Under the pieces are notes generated by a model that was not told where the DNA came from, ran no database searches, and saw only the letters and a list, made by a program, of their open reading frames with translations. A stretch of DNA of 44,857 bases from an uncultured Lacticaseibacillus sp. (GTDB lineage Bacteria; Bacillota; Bacilli; Lactobacillales; Lactobacillaceae): positions 1 through 44,857 of the forward strand of contig CAKQZO010000001.1 of assembly GCA_934293835.1 (NCBI GenBank), written 5' to 3'. Both the position numbers and the translations under genes were made by a program. This document shows positions 8,129-15,874 of the stretch, one piece after another (position 1 is the first letter of the stretch; the number at the start of each line of letters is the position of its first letter).

Positions 8129-8175
8129 ATAAAAAATGGTGTCACCCCGCTGAATTGGGAGTGGCACCATTTTTC
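8129..8175. terminator. Bidirectional terminator between TetR and ArsR genes
   Basis: AAAAATGGTGTCACCCC pairs with GGGAGTGGCACCATTTTT with small mismatches, with A and T runs on both sides. It serves the two convergent genes and overlaps the last codon of the ArsR-type gene. Confidence 0.85.
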
Positions 8176-8491
8176 ATTCGCCGTGGCGCTTGCCACGCAA
8201 GACGTGATCGGCATGTTCAAGCGTCTCATCGATCACGTCTAAGATGTGGGGATCGTCGAGGCGATAGAAGATCTGCTTGCCGACGCGCCGGGTGCTGACC
8301 AGCTGATATGCACGCAGCGCCGCTAGCTGATGCGAGACGACCGACTGGGCGACGCCGAGCAGGTTCACGATCTCAGTCACATTGTGTTCACGATCCTCAA
8401 GCAGATAAAGCATCTGCAAGCGCGTCGGGTTGCTGAGTAGCTTGAAGATCCGCAACGATTCATCTAGGTGGGCATTATCGATTAAAGGCAA
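8174..8491 (-). CDS. ArsR/SmtB-family transcriptional regulator
   Basis: A winged-helix regulator of about 105 residues. It has [13 protein letters not shown], the recognition region [26 protein letters not shown] and the wing [11 protein letters not shown]. The long open frame starts at 8548, but a GGAGGGG site lies inside it, 6 bases before TTG 8491, which gives the usual family length. No CxC metal site is visible in helix 3, so the sensed signal is unknown. The HMA-domain protein and Dps-like gene next door point to metal or oxidative stress. It is separated from them by a terminator. Confidence 0.85.
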   Translation of the reverse strand: MPLIDNAHLDESLRIFKLLSNPTRLQMLYLLEDREHNVTEIVNLLGVAQSVVSHQLAALRAYQLVSTRRVGKQIFYRLDDPHILDVIDETLEHADHVLRGKRHGE

Positions 8492-8551
8492 GCGTATCCC
8501 CTCCGTCATATTACTTATTATTGTGAAGAATTCGGCTAATTCCGTCAAGCC

Positions 8552-8602
8552 AAAAAAGCGCGGCCACCAACCAAATTCAGTTGGTAGCCCCGCCTTGCTT
8601 TT
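8552..8602 (-). terminator. Terminator downstream of the Dps-like gene
   Basis: On the minus strand GCAAGGCGGGGCTACCAAC pairs imperfectly with GTTGGTGGCCGCGC, followed by six T. It closes the HMA/Dps transcript before the ArsR gene. Confidence 0.8.
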
Positions 8603-8623
8603 GGGATGTTGTCTTAATGAAGC

Positions 8624-9178
8624 TTAGTCGTCATCATCGTCATCGTCTTCTTCGACGAGCCCTTCCCACGCCGTTTTGCCCAAAAAGGCTTGCAGGTTGC
8701 GGATATTGCGGTTGTTCTCGCCGCGTAGCTTGGTCAGATGAGCCGCCATCGCAGGCCGATCTTCGCGTTCGGCTAATTTGATCGCCCGGTCGATAAACAA
8801 GTTGGCGAAGGTGAGATCATGCGCGGTGGCATCAACCATCGCCGAAGCACTCTCATACTTCAACCGCGGGTCTTCTTCGATCTTGGTATAGCGCGTGTAC
8901 TCATCGACGGTGGCTGGAGGCAACTGGTTCTCGTCCAGCAAGACATCGGCGAGGTCATCGAGTTGCGCCCGATTCTGGGCGATCAAGTCGCGGTAGACCT
9001 GTTGAATTTGAAAAGCTTGCGGGCCTTTGACAAACCAGAGGATCTGGTGATACTTCACATCCAAGAACCACATGTTGGCCACGATATGCCCGGTCATCGC
9101 TCCTGCAGTCGGCTTGTGATGATCGATATCGGCTTGTTTCACTTCCGCTTGGTACTTAGCTTCAATAGCGTCGTTCAT
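8624..9178 (-). CDS. Ferritin-like Dps-family protein with acidic tail
   Basis: A 184-residue helical protein with a Dps-like segment KYHQILWFVKGPQAFQIQQVYRDL at about residues 42-65, comparable to the HW..KGP.F motif of Dps. It is longer than the classical Dps at 28222 and ends in EEDDDDDDD, an unusual acidic tail. Dps proteins oxidise and store iron with peroxide and may coat DNA. The ferroxidase residues are not all clear here. TAGGAGG precedes the ATG. The HMA-domain gene lies 24 bases upstream in the same transcript, suggesting a metal-handling pair. Confidence 0.75.
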   Translation of the reverse strand: MNDAIEAKYQAEVKQADIDHHKPTAGAMTGHIVANMWFLDVKYHQILWFVKGPQAFQIQQVYRDLIAQNRAQLDDLADVLLDENQLPPATVDEYTRYTKIEEDPRLKYESASAMVDATAHDLTFANLFIDRAIKLAEREDRPAMAAHLTKLRGENNRNIRNLQAFLGKTAWEGLVEEDDDDDDD

Positions 9179-9202
9179 AAAAATCCTCCTATATTGACGA
9201 GT

Positions 9203-9433
9203 TTACAGGTCCTTGACCTTGACCTTCTGCACTTCATAGCCCAGCTTGGTGACGACATCAGTCAGTTGATCGGCTGAATTCTGGCTGTCATCGAACTCGG
9301 CCTTGACCTTAGCGGCGTTGAACAACACCTTAACGTTATCTACGCCTGGTTGCTGCTTTACAGCAGATTCAATTTTGGTTAAGCAAGACGGGCAGGTCAG
9401 CGCGTCTAGTTGCATCGTGATTTTCTTACTCAT
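9203..9433 (-). CDS. Heavy-metal-associated (HMA) domain protein, copper-chaperone-like
   Basis: A 76-residue single HMA domain. The metal-binding loop is LDALTCPSCLTKIESAV, with CPSC in place of the common MxCxxC; the Met is replaced. The later GVDNVKVLFNAAKVKAEFDD and LGYEVQKVKV match strands of the ferredoxin-like fold. It probably carries Cu+ or another soft metal in the cytosol. ATG 9433 follows an AGAGGG site. It leads the operon with the Dps-like gene. A near-perfect inverted repeat lies 58 bases upstream and may be its operator. Confidence 0.85.
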   Translation of the reverse strand: MSKKITMQLDALTCPSCLTKIESAVKQQPGVDNVKVLFNAAKVKAEFDDSQNSADQLTDVVTKLGYEVQKVKVKDL

Positions 9434-9490
9434 GATATTGCCCTCTTTCTCTTGATTACAACTACAGTGTACCGGCAATGACTTGATAAC

Positions 9491-9510
9491 AACTTGACCT
9501 ATATCAAGTT
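9491..9510. promoter_or_regulatory. Operator candidate upstream of HMA/Dps operon
   Basis: AACTTGA and TCAAGTT form a perfect 7-bp inverted repeat around CCTATA. On the minus strand it reads TTGAT-ATAG-GTCAA, one base off the FNR-type box TTGAT-N4-ATCAA. It is also compatible with ArsR-type palindromes. It lies in the 308-base gene-free stretch upstream of the HMA gene; the rest of that stretch is the dispersed repeat at 9545-9678 and a leader for the aminotransferase. Confidence 0.5.
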
Positions 9511-9544
9511 TTGACAAAAATAGCAAAAAAAGCCACACTAAAAG

Positions 9545-9678
9545 CACAGAGCGAAGCAAAGCGTATTTAGCGATGGGGGTAAGGCAGCTTGGTGCGTGCT
9601 GGCGCAGCCAGTGCGTGGCCGAGATGCCTTACCCGCAATTGCGTTGCTTTGCGAAGCTCGACTAACACAGAGCGAAGC
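9545..9678 (-). repeat. Dispersed ~121-bp intergenic repeat, copy 1
   Basis: The string CACAGAGCGAAGC occurs at 9545-9557 and 9666-9678, a 121-base period. The unit between them aligns with the reverse complement of the tandem repeats at 44627-44857. Shared blocks are TAAGGCAGCTTGG, CCGAGATG, GCGTTG, AGCTCGAC and AGAGCGAAG in the same order. Within it GGGTAAGGCA and TGCCTTACCC form the base of a long imperfect hairpin (about 9576-9633). No coding potential is seen. Confidence 0.7.
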
Positions 9679-9741
9679 GGCGCGCTTCGCCACAATACCA
9701 ACCACTCATCTCAAAACACCCTGCCATCAAAGGAGTCCCTC

Positions 9742-10890
9742 ATGAATCCAGCCCTCGATCATATTGCCATCTCTGGCATTCGCCGCTTCAACGATGCCGT
9801 CAACGGCATCCCCGATATGGTTCGTTTAACCCTCGGCGAGCCCGACTTCAACACCCCTGAACACATCAAAAAGGCCGCGATTGCCGCAATCGATGCCGAC
9901 TATTCCCACTACACCGCCAATGCCGGCGACCCTGAGTTGCGAACGGCGGTGGCGGCGACGTGGCAGGTCAAATATGACCTAGAATATCGCGCCGATGACG
10001 AGATCTTGGTGACCGTCGGGGCCACCGAAGCCATCGCGATCGCCTTACAAGGCCTCGCCGCACCCGGCGACGCGGTCCTCGTGCCAGCACCGGTGTATCC
10101 TGGCTACATCCCCCTTTTGACGCTCAACCACATCAAGCCAATCATCATCGACACGCGCGCCAACGACTTTGTCCTCACGCCTGAGATGATCACCGCAACG
10201 ATTGCCGCGCATCCGCACGATAAGATTACCGGGATTATTTTGAATTATCCTAACAACCCGACTGGCATCACGTATCACGAAGACCAGCTCCGCGCGCTAG
10301 CTGCGACTTGCACCAAACACGACCTGTTCATCCTCGCCGACGAGATCTACGCCGAGCTCACCTATGGCAAGCCGCACGTCTCCATCGCGCGCTTCGCCCG
10401 AGAACGCACGGTCATCATCTCCGGCCTGTCGAAGTCACACGCGATGACCGGCTGGCGGATCGGCTTCCTGCTTGCGCCGGCACCGATCACGCAGGCGCTG
10501 AAAAAGATCCACCAATACACGGTCACCGCAGCCACCACCGTCGCCCAACGCGCCGGGGTCGAGGCCTTGGTGAACGGCCAAGATGACGGCGCCGCGATGC
10601 GCGCCATCTACCAGCAGCGGCGCGACTATCTGCTGGCCAGCTTGAAGGCGATCGGCTTTGAGGCGGTCAACCCTGAAGGCGCCTTTTACCTATTCGCCAA
10701 GCTACCTGAGCGTTTTCCAGATTCCGAAGCCTTTTGCACCGACCTCGCGCACGTCGATCACCTCGCCATCATCCCCGGTACCGCCTTCGGGGAAGTCGGC
10801 GAAGGTTACGTACGCCTAAGCTACGCGGCCAGCACCGCACAACTCCACGAAGCGGTCGCACGCTTAACGCATTACGTCACCACTCACTAA
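9742..10890 (+). CDS. PLP-dependent class I/II aminotransferase
   Basis: A 382-residue fold-type I aminotransferase. Visible motifs are YTANAGDPELR near the N-terminus, NYPNNPTG (the PLP/substrate Asn region), ADEIYAELTYG, and the Schiff-base lysine in SGLSKSHAMTGWRIGF (Lys231). It is closest in style to the PatA and aromatic aminotransferase group of lactic acid bacteria. The amino donor could be an aromatic amino acid or N-acetyl-diaminopimelate. ATG 9742 has AAAGGAG 6 bases upstream; an upstream extension runs through the repeat and is rejected. It is a single-gene unit ended by a strong terminator. Confidence 0.88.
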   Translation: MNPALDHIAISGIRRFNDAVNGIPDMVRLTLGEPDFNTPEHIKKAAIAAIDADYSHYTANAGDPELRTAVAATWQVKYDLEYRADDEILVTVGATEAIAIALQGLAAPGDAVLVPAPVYPGYIPLLTLNHIKPIIIDTRANDFVLTPEMITATIAAHPHDKITGIILNYPNNPTGITYHEDQLRALAATCTKHDLFILADEIYAELTYGKPHVSIARFARERTVIISGLSKSHAMTGWRIGFLLAPAPITQALKKIHQYTVTAATTVAQRAGVEALVNGQDDGAAMRAIYQQRRDYLLASLKAIGFEAVNPEGAFYLFAKLPERFPDSEAFCTDLAHVDHLAIIPGTAFGEVGEGYVRLSYAASTAQLHEAVARLTHYVTTH

Positions 10891-10901
10891 CACAATCATC
10901 A

Positions 10902-10961
10902 ACGTACGCCTCCACCTCACGACGCAACACCACATCGTGAGGCGGAGGCGTTGCTATTTTT
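10902..10961 (+). terminator. Intrinsic terminator after aminotransferase
   Basis: ACGCCTCC-A-CCTCACGA pairs with TCGTGAGG-C-GGAGGCGT around a 12-base loop, with a T run a few bases later. Confidence 0.85.
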
Positions 10962-10966
10962 CAATG

Positions 10967-10996
10967 TTGCAAGATTCATGAACGCAGTGCCATAAT
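10967..10996 (+). promoter_or_regulatory. Promoter of the MFS gene
   Basis: TTGCAA, an 18-base spacer, then CATAAT. It starts just after the upstream terminator and lies 38 bases before the start codon of the MFS gene. Confidence 0.5.
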
Positions 10997-11033
10997 AAGC
11001 CTTAACTATCAATTGATAAGGAGGTGGTCATGT

Positions 11034-12254
11034 TTGGATGACACTCAACGGGCGCAAGGTCCTTGGAAACGGAATTTATATGTCTTATGGTTTTGTAGTT
11101 TTGTGGCCGGCCTCGCTTTTTCTGAGATCATGCCCTTCTTGTCGCTATACGTAAGCGATATGGGCCACTTCACCCACCAACAGCTAACGTTTTGGTCAGG
11201 CGCGATTTACGCGGTCACCTTCCTTGTCACCGCAATCGTCTCGCCGCTTTGGGGTAGCTTGGCCGATCGGACTGGGCGCAAGGTCATGTTGATTCGCGCC
11301 AGCCTAGGGATCGCTGTTGCGATGACCTTGATGGGTTTTTGTACGAACGTGTGGGCACTGTTTTTCTGTCGCTTGTTCCAAGGCTTCTTTGCCGGCTACA
11401 TCCCGAACGCGCAAGCCTTAGTTGCGTCTCAGACCCCGCGTAAAAATGCTGGCGCCGCGCTTGGCACACTGGTCACTGGTCAGGTGTCCGGGACGCTGTT
11501 TGGGCCAGTCGTCGGTGGTATCTTGGCGCAACTGTTTTCGATTCGCGCAACCTTCTTCATCACAGCCGGCTTGCTGGTCATCGTGTGCCTAATGTCGGCC
11601 TTTTTGGTCACCGAATCCTTCCAACCTGCCGCACCAGCCGCTGGCAAACCCAAGGGCCTCTTGAAACAAGTCGCTAATCCGAAGTTGATCATGATCTTAC
11701 TCGTCTCTACCATGATCGTCCAAACCGGGAACGCATCGATCTCGCCGATCATCTCCTTATACATCCGGGAACTGATGCACAATCATGGGGCGATCACGAT
11801 CGTCGCCGGCATCGTTGCCGCCTTGCCCGGGATCTCTAACATCCTCGCCGCACCGCGGCTCGGTCGCTACGGTGACACCCACGGTTCGGGGCGCGTCTTG
11901 ATCGCCTGCTACCTGTTTGCGGTCATCGTGTACTTCCCGCAAGGCTTCATCGGCAGCGTCGTCGGCCTGGGCGTCTTGCGGCTATTAGTCGGCGTCTCAG
12001 ATGCGGGATTGTTCCCCACCATCCAGACCCTCCTGACGAAAAATACACCGACTGCGGTGACCTCTGCGATTTTCTCATGGAATCAGTCTTTTCAGGCGCT
12101 TGGCAACATGTTCGGCGCCTTGATTGGCGGCGCGATCGCCGGGGTCTTCGACTACAACGTCGTCTTCATCTCCACCGCGATGTTGCTGTTGATCAACCTC
12201 TTGGTCCTGCGCTTTGCCGAACCTCAACTACTTCAACCCGCTGACCGTCACTAA
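11034..12254 (+). CDS. MFS multidrug-type efflux transporter
   Basis: A 406-residue major facilitator protein with about 12 membrane helices. The loop 2-3 signature is visible as GSLADRTGRKVMLIRA, and motif C-like GQVSGTLFGPVVGG is in helix 5, typical of drug:proton antiporters (PmrA/MdtG-like). The start is TTG 11034, 9 bases after AAGGAGG; an out-of-frame ATG in the spacer reads into a stop after three codons. It is a single transcription unit between two terminators. The substrate cannot be predicted. Confidence 0.87.
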   Translation: MDDTQRAQGPWKRNLYVLWFCSFVAGLAFSEIMPFLSLYVSDMGHFTHQQLTFWSGAIYAVTFLVTAIVSPLWGSLADRTGRKVMLIRASLGIAVAMTLMGFCTNVWALFFCRLFQGFFAGYIPNAQALVASQTPRKNAGAALGTLVTGQVSGTLFGPVVGGILAQLFSIRATFFITAGLLVIVCLMSAFLVTESFQPAAPAAGKPKGLLKQVANPKLIMILLVSTMIVQTGNASISPIISLYIRELMHNHGAITIVAGIVAALPGISNILAAPRLGRYGDTHGSGRVLIACYLFAVIVYFPQGFIGSVVGLGVLRLLVGVSDAGLFPTIQTLLTKNTPTAVTSAIFSWNQSFQALGNMFGALIGGAIAGVFDYNVVFISTAMLLLINLLVLRFAEPQLLQPADRH

Positions 12255-12264
12255 TTTTTCACCC

Positions 12265-12292
12265 AACCCCTTCGTGCCGCGAAGGGGTTTTT
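12265..12292 (+). terminator. Intrinsic terminator after MFS gene
   Basis: ACCCCTTCG and CGAAGGGGT form a stem with loop TGCCG, followed by five T. Confidence 0.88.
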
Positions 12293-12353
12293 CGTTCCCA
12301 AGCCCGACCCTTCTCGCGCAGGCGCGTGCTACACTATGGTTGGAGGACTGGTT

Positions 12354-13385
12354 ATGACAAACATGCTAACTTATCTCGCGACTTATGGGACCAAAACCTT
12401 CGCTGATCAGCCCTTGACCGTGGTTGATGCCGCGATCCTGGCGCAGCTGGCGTATTGTGACTTCGCCCGCAAATCGACCGGTCGCCTCGGCGCGCTGACA
12501 GCCGCAGACTGTCAGCAAATGATGGCCCACACCTGGCAGGAGCAGGCCAACCAGGCGTTACTACACCAGCTCGCAACCAGTGTGCGCTATCGCACGGTGC
12601 GCTGGCTTTGCCCCGTCGACCGCCGCGATGCCGATCGCCAACAAGAATTCTCCGCGGTGACCTGGCAGCTTGACGCAAACACCTATTACCTCGCCTTCCG
12701 CGGCACCCGGGCAGATTTCGTCGACTGGAAAGAAGACTTCAACATGACCTTCCTCGACACGATTCCGTCTCAACACGCCGCGTTAGCTTATCTGCAAGGC
12801 ATTGCCGCGAAGTATCCGGGCCACTATTACCTCGGTGGCCACTCCAAGGGCGGCAACTTGGCCACCTACGCCTTTTCCCGCACAGGGCGTCTACAAGCCC
12901 AGGTCAAGATGGTTTATAACCTCGACGGTCCCGGCTTGAAAAGGCCGCTTCCGCCCAACCCCAAGGTGTTGAAGCTCGTGCCGCAAAACTCTGTAATTGG
13001 GATGATGCTCGATAACGGCCAAGACTTCGGGGTCGTACACAGCACCGCCAGTGGCTTTCGCCAGCACGACCTGTTCACCTGGGAGGTCCGCGACCATAAC
13101 TTTGTTTATCTAGACGCCACCGATCGGCGCAGCCAATACTTGCAGCGTCTCTTGACGCAATGGACGCAAACTGTTCCGGACGCGACCAAACAACAGGCGC
13201 TCGACGCGGCCTACGCGCTTATTGCTTCAACGCAACAAGCGACCTTCGCCGAGCTTGCGGCCAATCCTGCCCAGACGACCAAAACCATTCTGGCAGGCCT
13301 CCACCACAGCGACCCCGAAGACCGGCAAGCATGGCGGGCCGTCCTCGACGGGTTCGCCCACGCTGCCTTTCGCAACAACAACTAG
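12354..13385 (+). CDS. DUF2974-type alpha/beta hydrolase (Mbeg1-like)
   Basis: A 343-residue cytoplasmic alpha/beta-hydrolase-fold protein of the DUF2974 family. The nucleophile elbow is YLGGHSKGGNLATY (G-x-S-x-G as GHSKG), preceded by TYYLAFRGTRADFVDWKED, the usual oxyanion-side block. A later HDLFTWEVRDHNF probably carries the catalytic His region. ATG 12354 has TGGAGGA 8 bases upstream, better placed than ATG 12336. The natural substrate is unknown; lipase or esterase activity is assumed from fold only. It has no signal peptide. Confidence 0.82.
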   Translation: MTNMLTYLATYGTKTFADQPLTVVDAAILAQLAYCDFARKSTGRLGALTAADCQQMMAHTWQEQANQALLHQLATSVRYRTVRWLCPVDRRDADRQQEFSAVTWQLDANTYYLAFRGTRADFVDWKEDFNMTFLDTIPSQHAALAYLQGIAAKYPGHYYLGGHSKGGNLATYAFSRTGRLQAQVKMVYNLDGPGLKRPLPPNPKVLKLVPQNSVIGMMLDNGQDFGVVHSTASGFRQHDLFTWEVRDHNFVYLDATDRRSQYLQRLLTQWTQTVPDATKQQALDAAYALIASTQQATFAELAANPAQTTKTILAGLHHSDPEDRQAWRAVLDGFAHAAFRNNN

Positions 13386-13392
13386 ATTGGCA

Positions 13393-13440
13393 TTGACGAA
13401 TCGGACCGAGGTGTTACAATATAAGTTACAAGTTACTTAT
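13393..13440 (+). promoter_or_regulatory. Promoter and operator of the NmrA/Rrf2 operon
   Basis: A -35 TTGACG (13393-13398), a 16-base spacer and a -10 TACAAT (13415-13420) are followed at once by the inverted repeat ATAAGT...ACTTAT (13421-13440). This also contains a tandem AAGTTAC. A protein bound here would cover the transcript start. The Rrf2 regulator made by the operon is the natural candidate. Confidence 0.7.
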
Positions 13441-13469
13441 AAAGTCACAACCAGGAGGTAATGAGATTT

Positions 13470-14318
13470 ATGACAACTTATGCAGTGACGGCCGCTACCG
13501 GGCGCTTCGGTCAGGCCGCAGTTCGCTACTTAACCCAACGCTTACAACCCGGTGATGCCGTAGTAGCTTTGGCCCGCAACCTCGACAAGGCGACCAAACT
13601 GATGCCGGCCAACGTCGCGGTGCGCCTCGGCGATTATACCAACGAAGCCGGGCTCGCCCAGTCACTTACCGGCATCGACCGCCTGTTGTTCATCTCTGGC
13701 CAGCCGGGCCAAGCCGTCAGCCGCGCTGTGCAACATCAGCGCGTCGTCAATGCGGCCAAAACGGCCGGGGTCAAGTTCATCGCCTACACCAGCTTCCCGC
13801 AGGCGCCAACGAATCCGGCCGCCTTGGCCGCTGACCACAAGGCCACCGAAGAGGCGATCACCGCTTCCGGCATCGCCCACAGCTTCTTGCGCAACAACTG
13901 GTATCTTGAAAACGAGGCGGCGACCCTCAAGGCCGGCGCCGCCGGCAGGGCGGTCGTCTACGCCGCAGCCGATGGGCAAGCCGGCTGGGCGCTCGAGCGC
14001 GAGTACGCCGAAGCAGCCGCCATCGTGCTGACGACCAAGGATCCGCAACCCGTCTACGAATTCTCCGGTGCGCCGCACACCTACGCCGATCTCGCCGCCG
14101 CCATCGACGGCGACGTGGCCACCGAACAGCTCTCCGATGCGGATTACCAAGCGGGGCTCGAAAAGGTCGGCCTGCCAGCACCGGTTGCCGAACTCCTCAC
14201 TGGCTTCCAGACATTGATTCGCCAAGGCGGGCTCAAGCCAAGTACCAACGATTTAGCAACCGTCCTGGGTCATCCCCTCACGGCACTACCAGCCGCGATC
14301 AAAGAGGTCCTGAACTAA
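13470..14318 (+). CDS. NmrA-like NAD(P)H-binding oxidoreductase
   Basis: A 282-residue atypical short-chain dehydrogenase. The N-terminal Rossmann motif is AVTAATGRFGQAAVRYL, and later VKFIAYTSFPQAPTNPAALAADHK and the NNWYLEN block match the NmrA/QorB quinone-reductase group. ATG 13470 is chosen because AGGAGG at 13453-13458 is only 2 bases from the alternative ATG 13461. It is co-transcribed with an Rrf2-type regulator 1 base downstream. A quinone or electrophile detoxification role is likely from this pairing. Confidence 0.85.
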   Translation: MTTYAVTAATGRFGQAAVRYLTQRLQPGDAVVALARNLDKATKLMPANVAVRLGDYTNEAGLAQSLTGIDRLLFISGQPGQAVSRAVQHQRVVNAAKTAGVKFIAYTSFPQAPTNPAALAADHKATEEAITASGIAHSFLRNNWYLENEAATLKAGAAGRAVVYAAADGQAGWALEREYAEAAAIVLTTKDPQPVYEFSGAPHTYADLAAAIDGDVATEQLSDADYQAGLEKVGLPAPVAELLTGFQTLIRQGGLKPSTNDLATVLGHPLTALPAAIKEVLN

Positions 14319-14319
14319 C

Positions 14320-14742
14320 ATGAAGTACTCGCACAAACTGTCAGACGCCGTGCATATCTTGGCCTTCGTGGAAATTTTCCCCACCACCGCCTCTAGCGCT
14401 GAGATCGCCGCTTCGATCGAAGCCAATCCCAGCCTCGTCCGCCGGTTGATGGCGCTGCTCAGCAAAGCCGCTCTGCTCAGCACGCATCCCGGAGTTGGCG
14501 GCGCCAAGTTGGCCAAGCCCGCGGATCAGATCACCTTACTTGATGTTTATCGGGCGATCGACGACAACCAGCAACTGCTTCACGTCGACCCCAAAACCAA
14601 CTTGGCTTGCCCGGTCGGCGCCAACATTCAAGCCACGCTCGACGGCGTTTATGCTCAGGTGCAACAAGCTGCCGAAGCCGAGATGGCCACCATTACGCTG
14701 GCGACGATCATCCAAGAGCTCCGGCAGCGGGCGGCGCAATAA
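14320..14742 (+). CDS. Rrf2-family transcriptional regulator
   Basis: A 140-residue winged-helix protein. KYSHKLSDAVHILAFVEI, SSAEIAASIEANPSLVRRLMALLSKAALL and GGAKLAKPADQITLLDVYRAI follow the Rrf2 layout. There is a single Cys in TNLACPVGANI at about residue 92. The three-Cys Fe-S ligand set of IscR/NsrR is absent, so it may be a one-Cys redox or electrophile sensor like YwnA-type proteins. It lies directly after the NmrA-like gene and probably represses that operon through the inverted repeat at 13421-13440. Confidence 0.86.
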   Translation: MKYSHKLSDAVHILAFVEIFPTTASSAEIAASIEANPSLVRRLMALLSKAALLSTHPGVGGAKLAKPADQITLLDVYRAIDDNQQLLHVDPKTNLACPVGANIQATLDGVYAQVQQAAEAEMATITLATIIQELRQRAAQ

Positions 14743-14747
14743 TCAGT

Positions 14748-14778
14748 GGGGGCTGTGATGAACGTCACAGTCCTTTTT
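14748..14778 (+). terminator. Intrinsic terminator after Rrf2 gene
   Basis: GGGCTGTGA and TCACAGTCC form a stem with a 6-base loop, then five T. Confidence 0.85.
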
Positions 14779-14851
14779 CGTGCATCCGAAGTGCCATCTA
14801 GATACCTATTCGCTAATTTGTTCCAGCATTCTCGTCTAGACTGTGCTATTC

Positions 14852-14865
14852 TGGAAGCGTTAACG
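14852..14865 (+). promoter_or_regulatory. cre-like site in the mgsA promoter
   Basis: TGGAAGCGTTAACG matches the cre pattern TGNAANCGNTNNCA at all fixed positions but the last. It overlaps the end of an extended -10 (TGCTATTCT, 14844-14852), where CcpA would repress. Carbon control of methylglyoxal synthesis is plausible. Confidence 0.55.
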
Positions 14866-14883
14866 ATATAGGAGGGACCTATC

Positions 14884-15306
14884 TTGAGAATTGCCTTAAT
14901 TGCCCATGACGAGAAGAAGCCTTTGATGAATCAGCTCGCGATCGCCTATGAACCGATTCTTGCCCAACACACCCTATTTGCGACCGGTCACACCGGCCAA
15001 CAGATCCACGACGCCACCGGCCTTGAGGTCACCGGTTTCAACTCTGGTCCCCTCGGTGGCGATCAGGAAATCGGCGCCTTGATTGCCAAAAATCAGCTCG
15101 ACTTGGTGATTTTTCTCCGCGACCCGTTGACCGCCCAGCCTCACGAGCCCGATGTCAACGCCTTGATCCGGCTGTGCGATGTTTACAACGTGCCTTTGGC
15201 GACCAACCTCGGCACCGCCGAAGTCCTGTTGCGCGGCTTAGACAGCGGCTTTATCAACTTCCGCTCCTTAGTCAACGGCGACACGAGCAAGCACGAAGCT
15301 TACTGA
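14884..15306 (+). CDS. mgsA: Methylglyoxal synthase
   Basis: A 140-residue enzyme that converts dihydroxyacetone phosphate to methylglyoxal and phosphate. Motifs are [12 protein letters not shown] with the catalytic Asp60 and [14 protein letters not shown] with His87 and Asp90, which match the catalytic Asp, His and Asp of the E. coli enzyme. The start is TTG, 8 bases after GGAGGG. The length and ending are normal for the family. It is a single gene with a cre-like promoter site and its own terminator. Confidence 0.94.
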   Translation: MRIALIAHDEKKPLMNQLAIAYEPILAQHTLFATGHTGQQIHDATGLEVTGFNSGPLGGDQEIGALIAKNQLDLVIFLRDPLTAQPHEPDVNALIRLCDVYNVPLATNLGTAEVLLRGLDSGFINFRSLVNGDTSKHEAY

Positions 15307-15332
15307 TCGTTGCATCTGCTTTGGCTCACTTT

Positions 15333-15362
15333 AAAAAGGATCGCTGAACGCGATCCTTTTTT
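15333..15362 (+). terminator. Intrinsic terminator after mgsA
   Basis: AAAAGGATCGC and GCGATCCTTTT form an 11-bp stem with a short loop and six T. Confidence 0.9.
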
Positions 15363-15406
15363 GCGTCTCGGCCGCTGAGCCGCTACACTGATTACGAGGT
15401 GAAATT

Positions 15407-15871
15407 ATGTCGACCAACACATTCTACGCGTACCAGGCGCTCGCCCAGCAACCCAGCTGGCAAAGCACCCTGCGCTATATCATCATCATTCTCGGCGCCG
15501 TTATTATCGCCGGCTACGTCTTGTTCCACCTGCGCCACCGGGACGTGACCAGGTATCGCGACCTGTTGACGATCATCGTCTTGGTCGTGTTGCTGACGAT
15601 CGGGATTCAGGTGCGCGACATCCAGGCCAACCGTAGCGCGACCCAGAATTCGCAGGCGGTGACGACACTGATTCAAAGCATCGCCAAGGCCAAAAAGATT
15701 CCGCGCCAAGACGTTTACGCCAACAGCACCAGCGTCTACTCAGGGATGCTGATTCAGCTGCGCAAAAACAGTCGCGAGACCTATGTGGTGACGATCGATC
15801 CTGATGGCAAAAGCTTCCAGCTCAACCACACCCACCTGATCGCGCCGCACAGCACTTACATCGAGGAATGA
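15407..15871 (+). CDS. DUF3290 membrane protein
   Basis: A 154-residue protein of the DUF3290 family. Two membrane helices are visible, at about residues 24-41 (IIIILGAVIIAGYVLF) and 52-68 (LLTIIVLVVLLTIGI), followed by a soluble domain of about 80 residues. It ends 3 bases before the DUF421 gene, with which this family is nearly always paired in lactobacilli and enterococci. The function is unknown; the partner suggests a membrane complex. Confidence 0.82.
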   Translation: MSTNTFYAYQALAQQPSWQSTLRYIIIILGAVIIAGYVLFHLRHRDVTRYRDLLTIIVLVVLLTIGIQVRDIQANRSATQNSQAVTTLIQSIAKAKKIPRQDVYANSTSVYSGMLIQLRKNSRETYVVTIDPDGKSFQLNHTHLIAPHSTYIEE

Positions 15872-15874
15872 CCT

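Noticed and set aside
9462..9480. Possible CopY operator (TACAnnTGTA) upstream of the HMA gene
   Set aside because: The sequence is TACAGTGTA, one base short of the required spacing.
13662..14225. 187-residue open frame opposite the NmrA-like gene
   Set aside because: A by-product of GC-rich codon use on the real gene; low-complexity Gly/Val/Asp composition and no motif.
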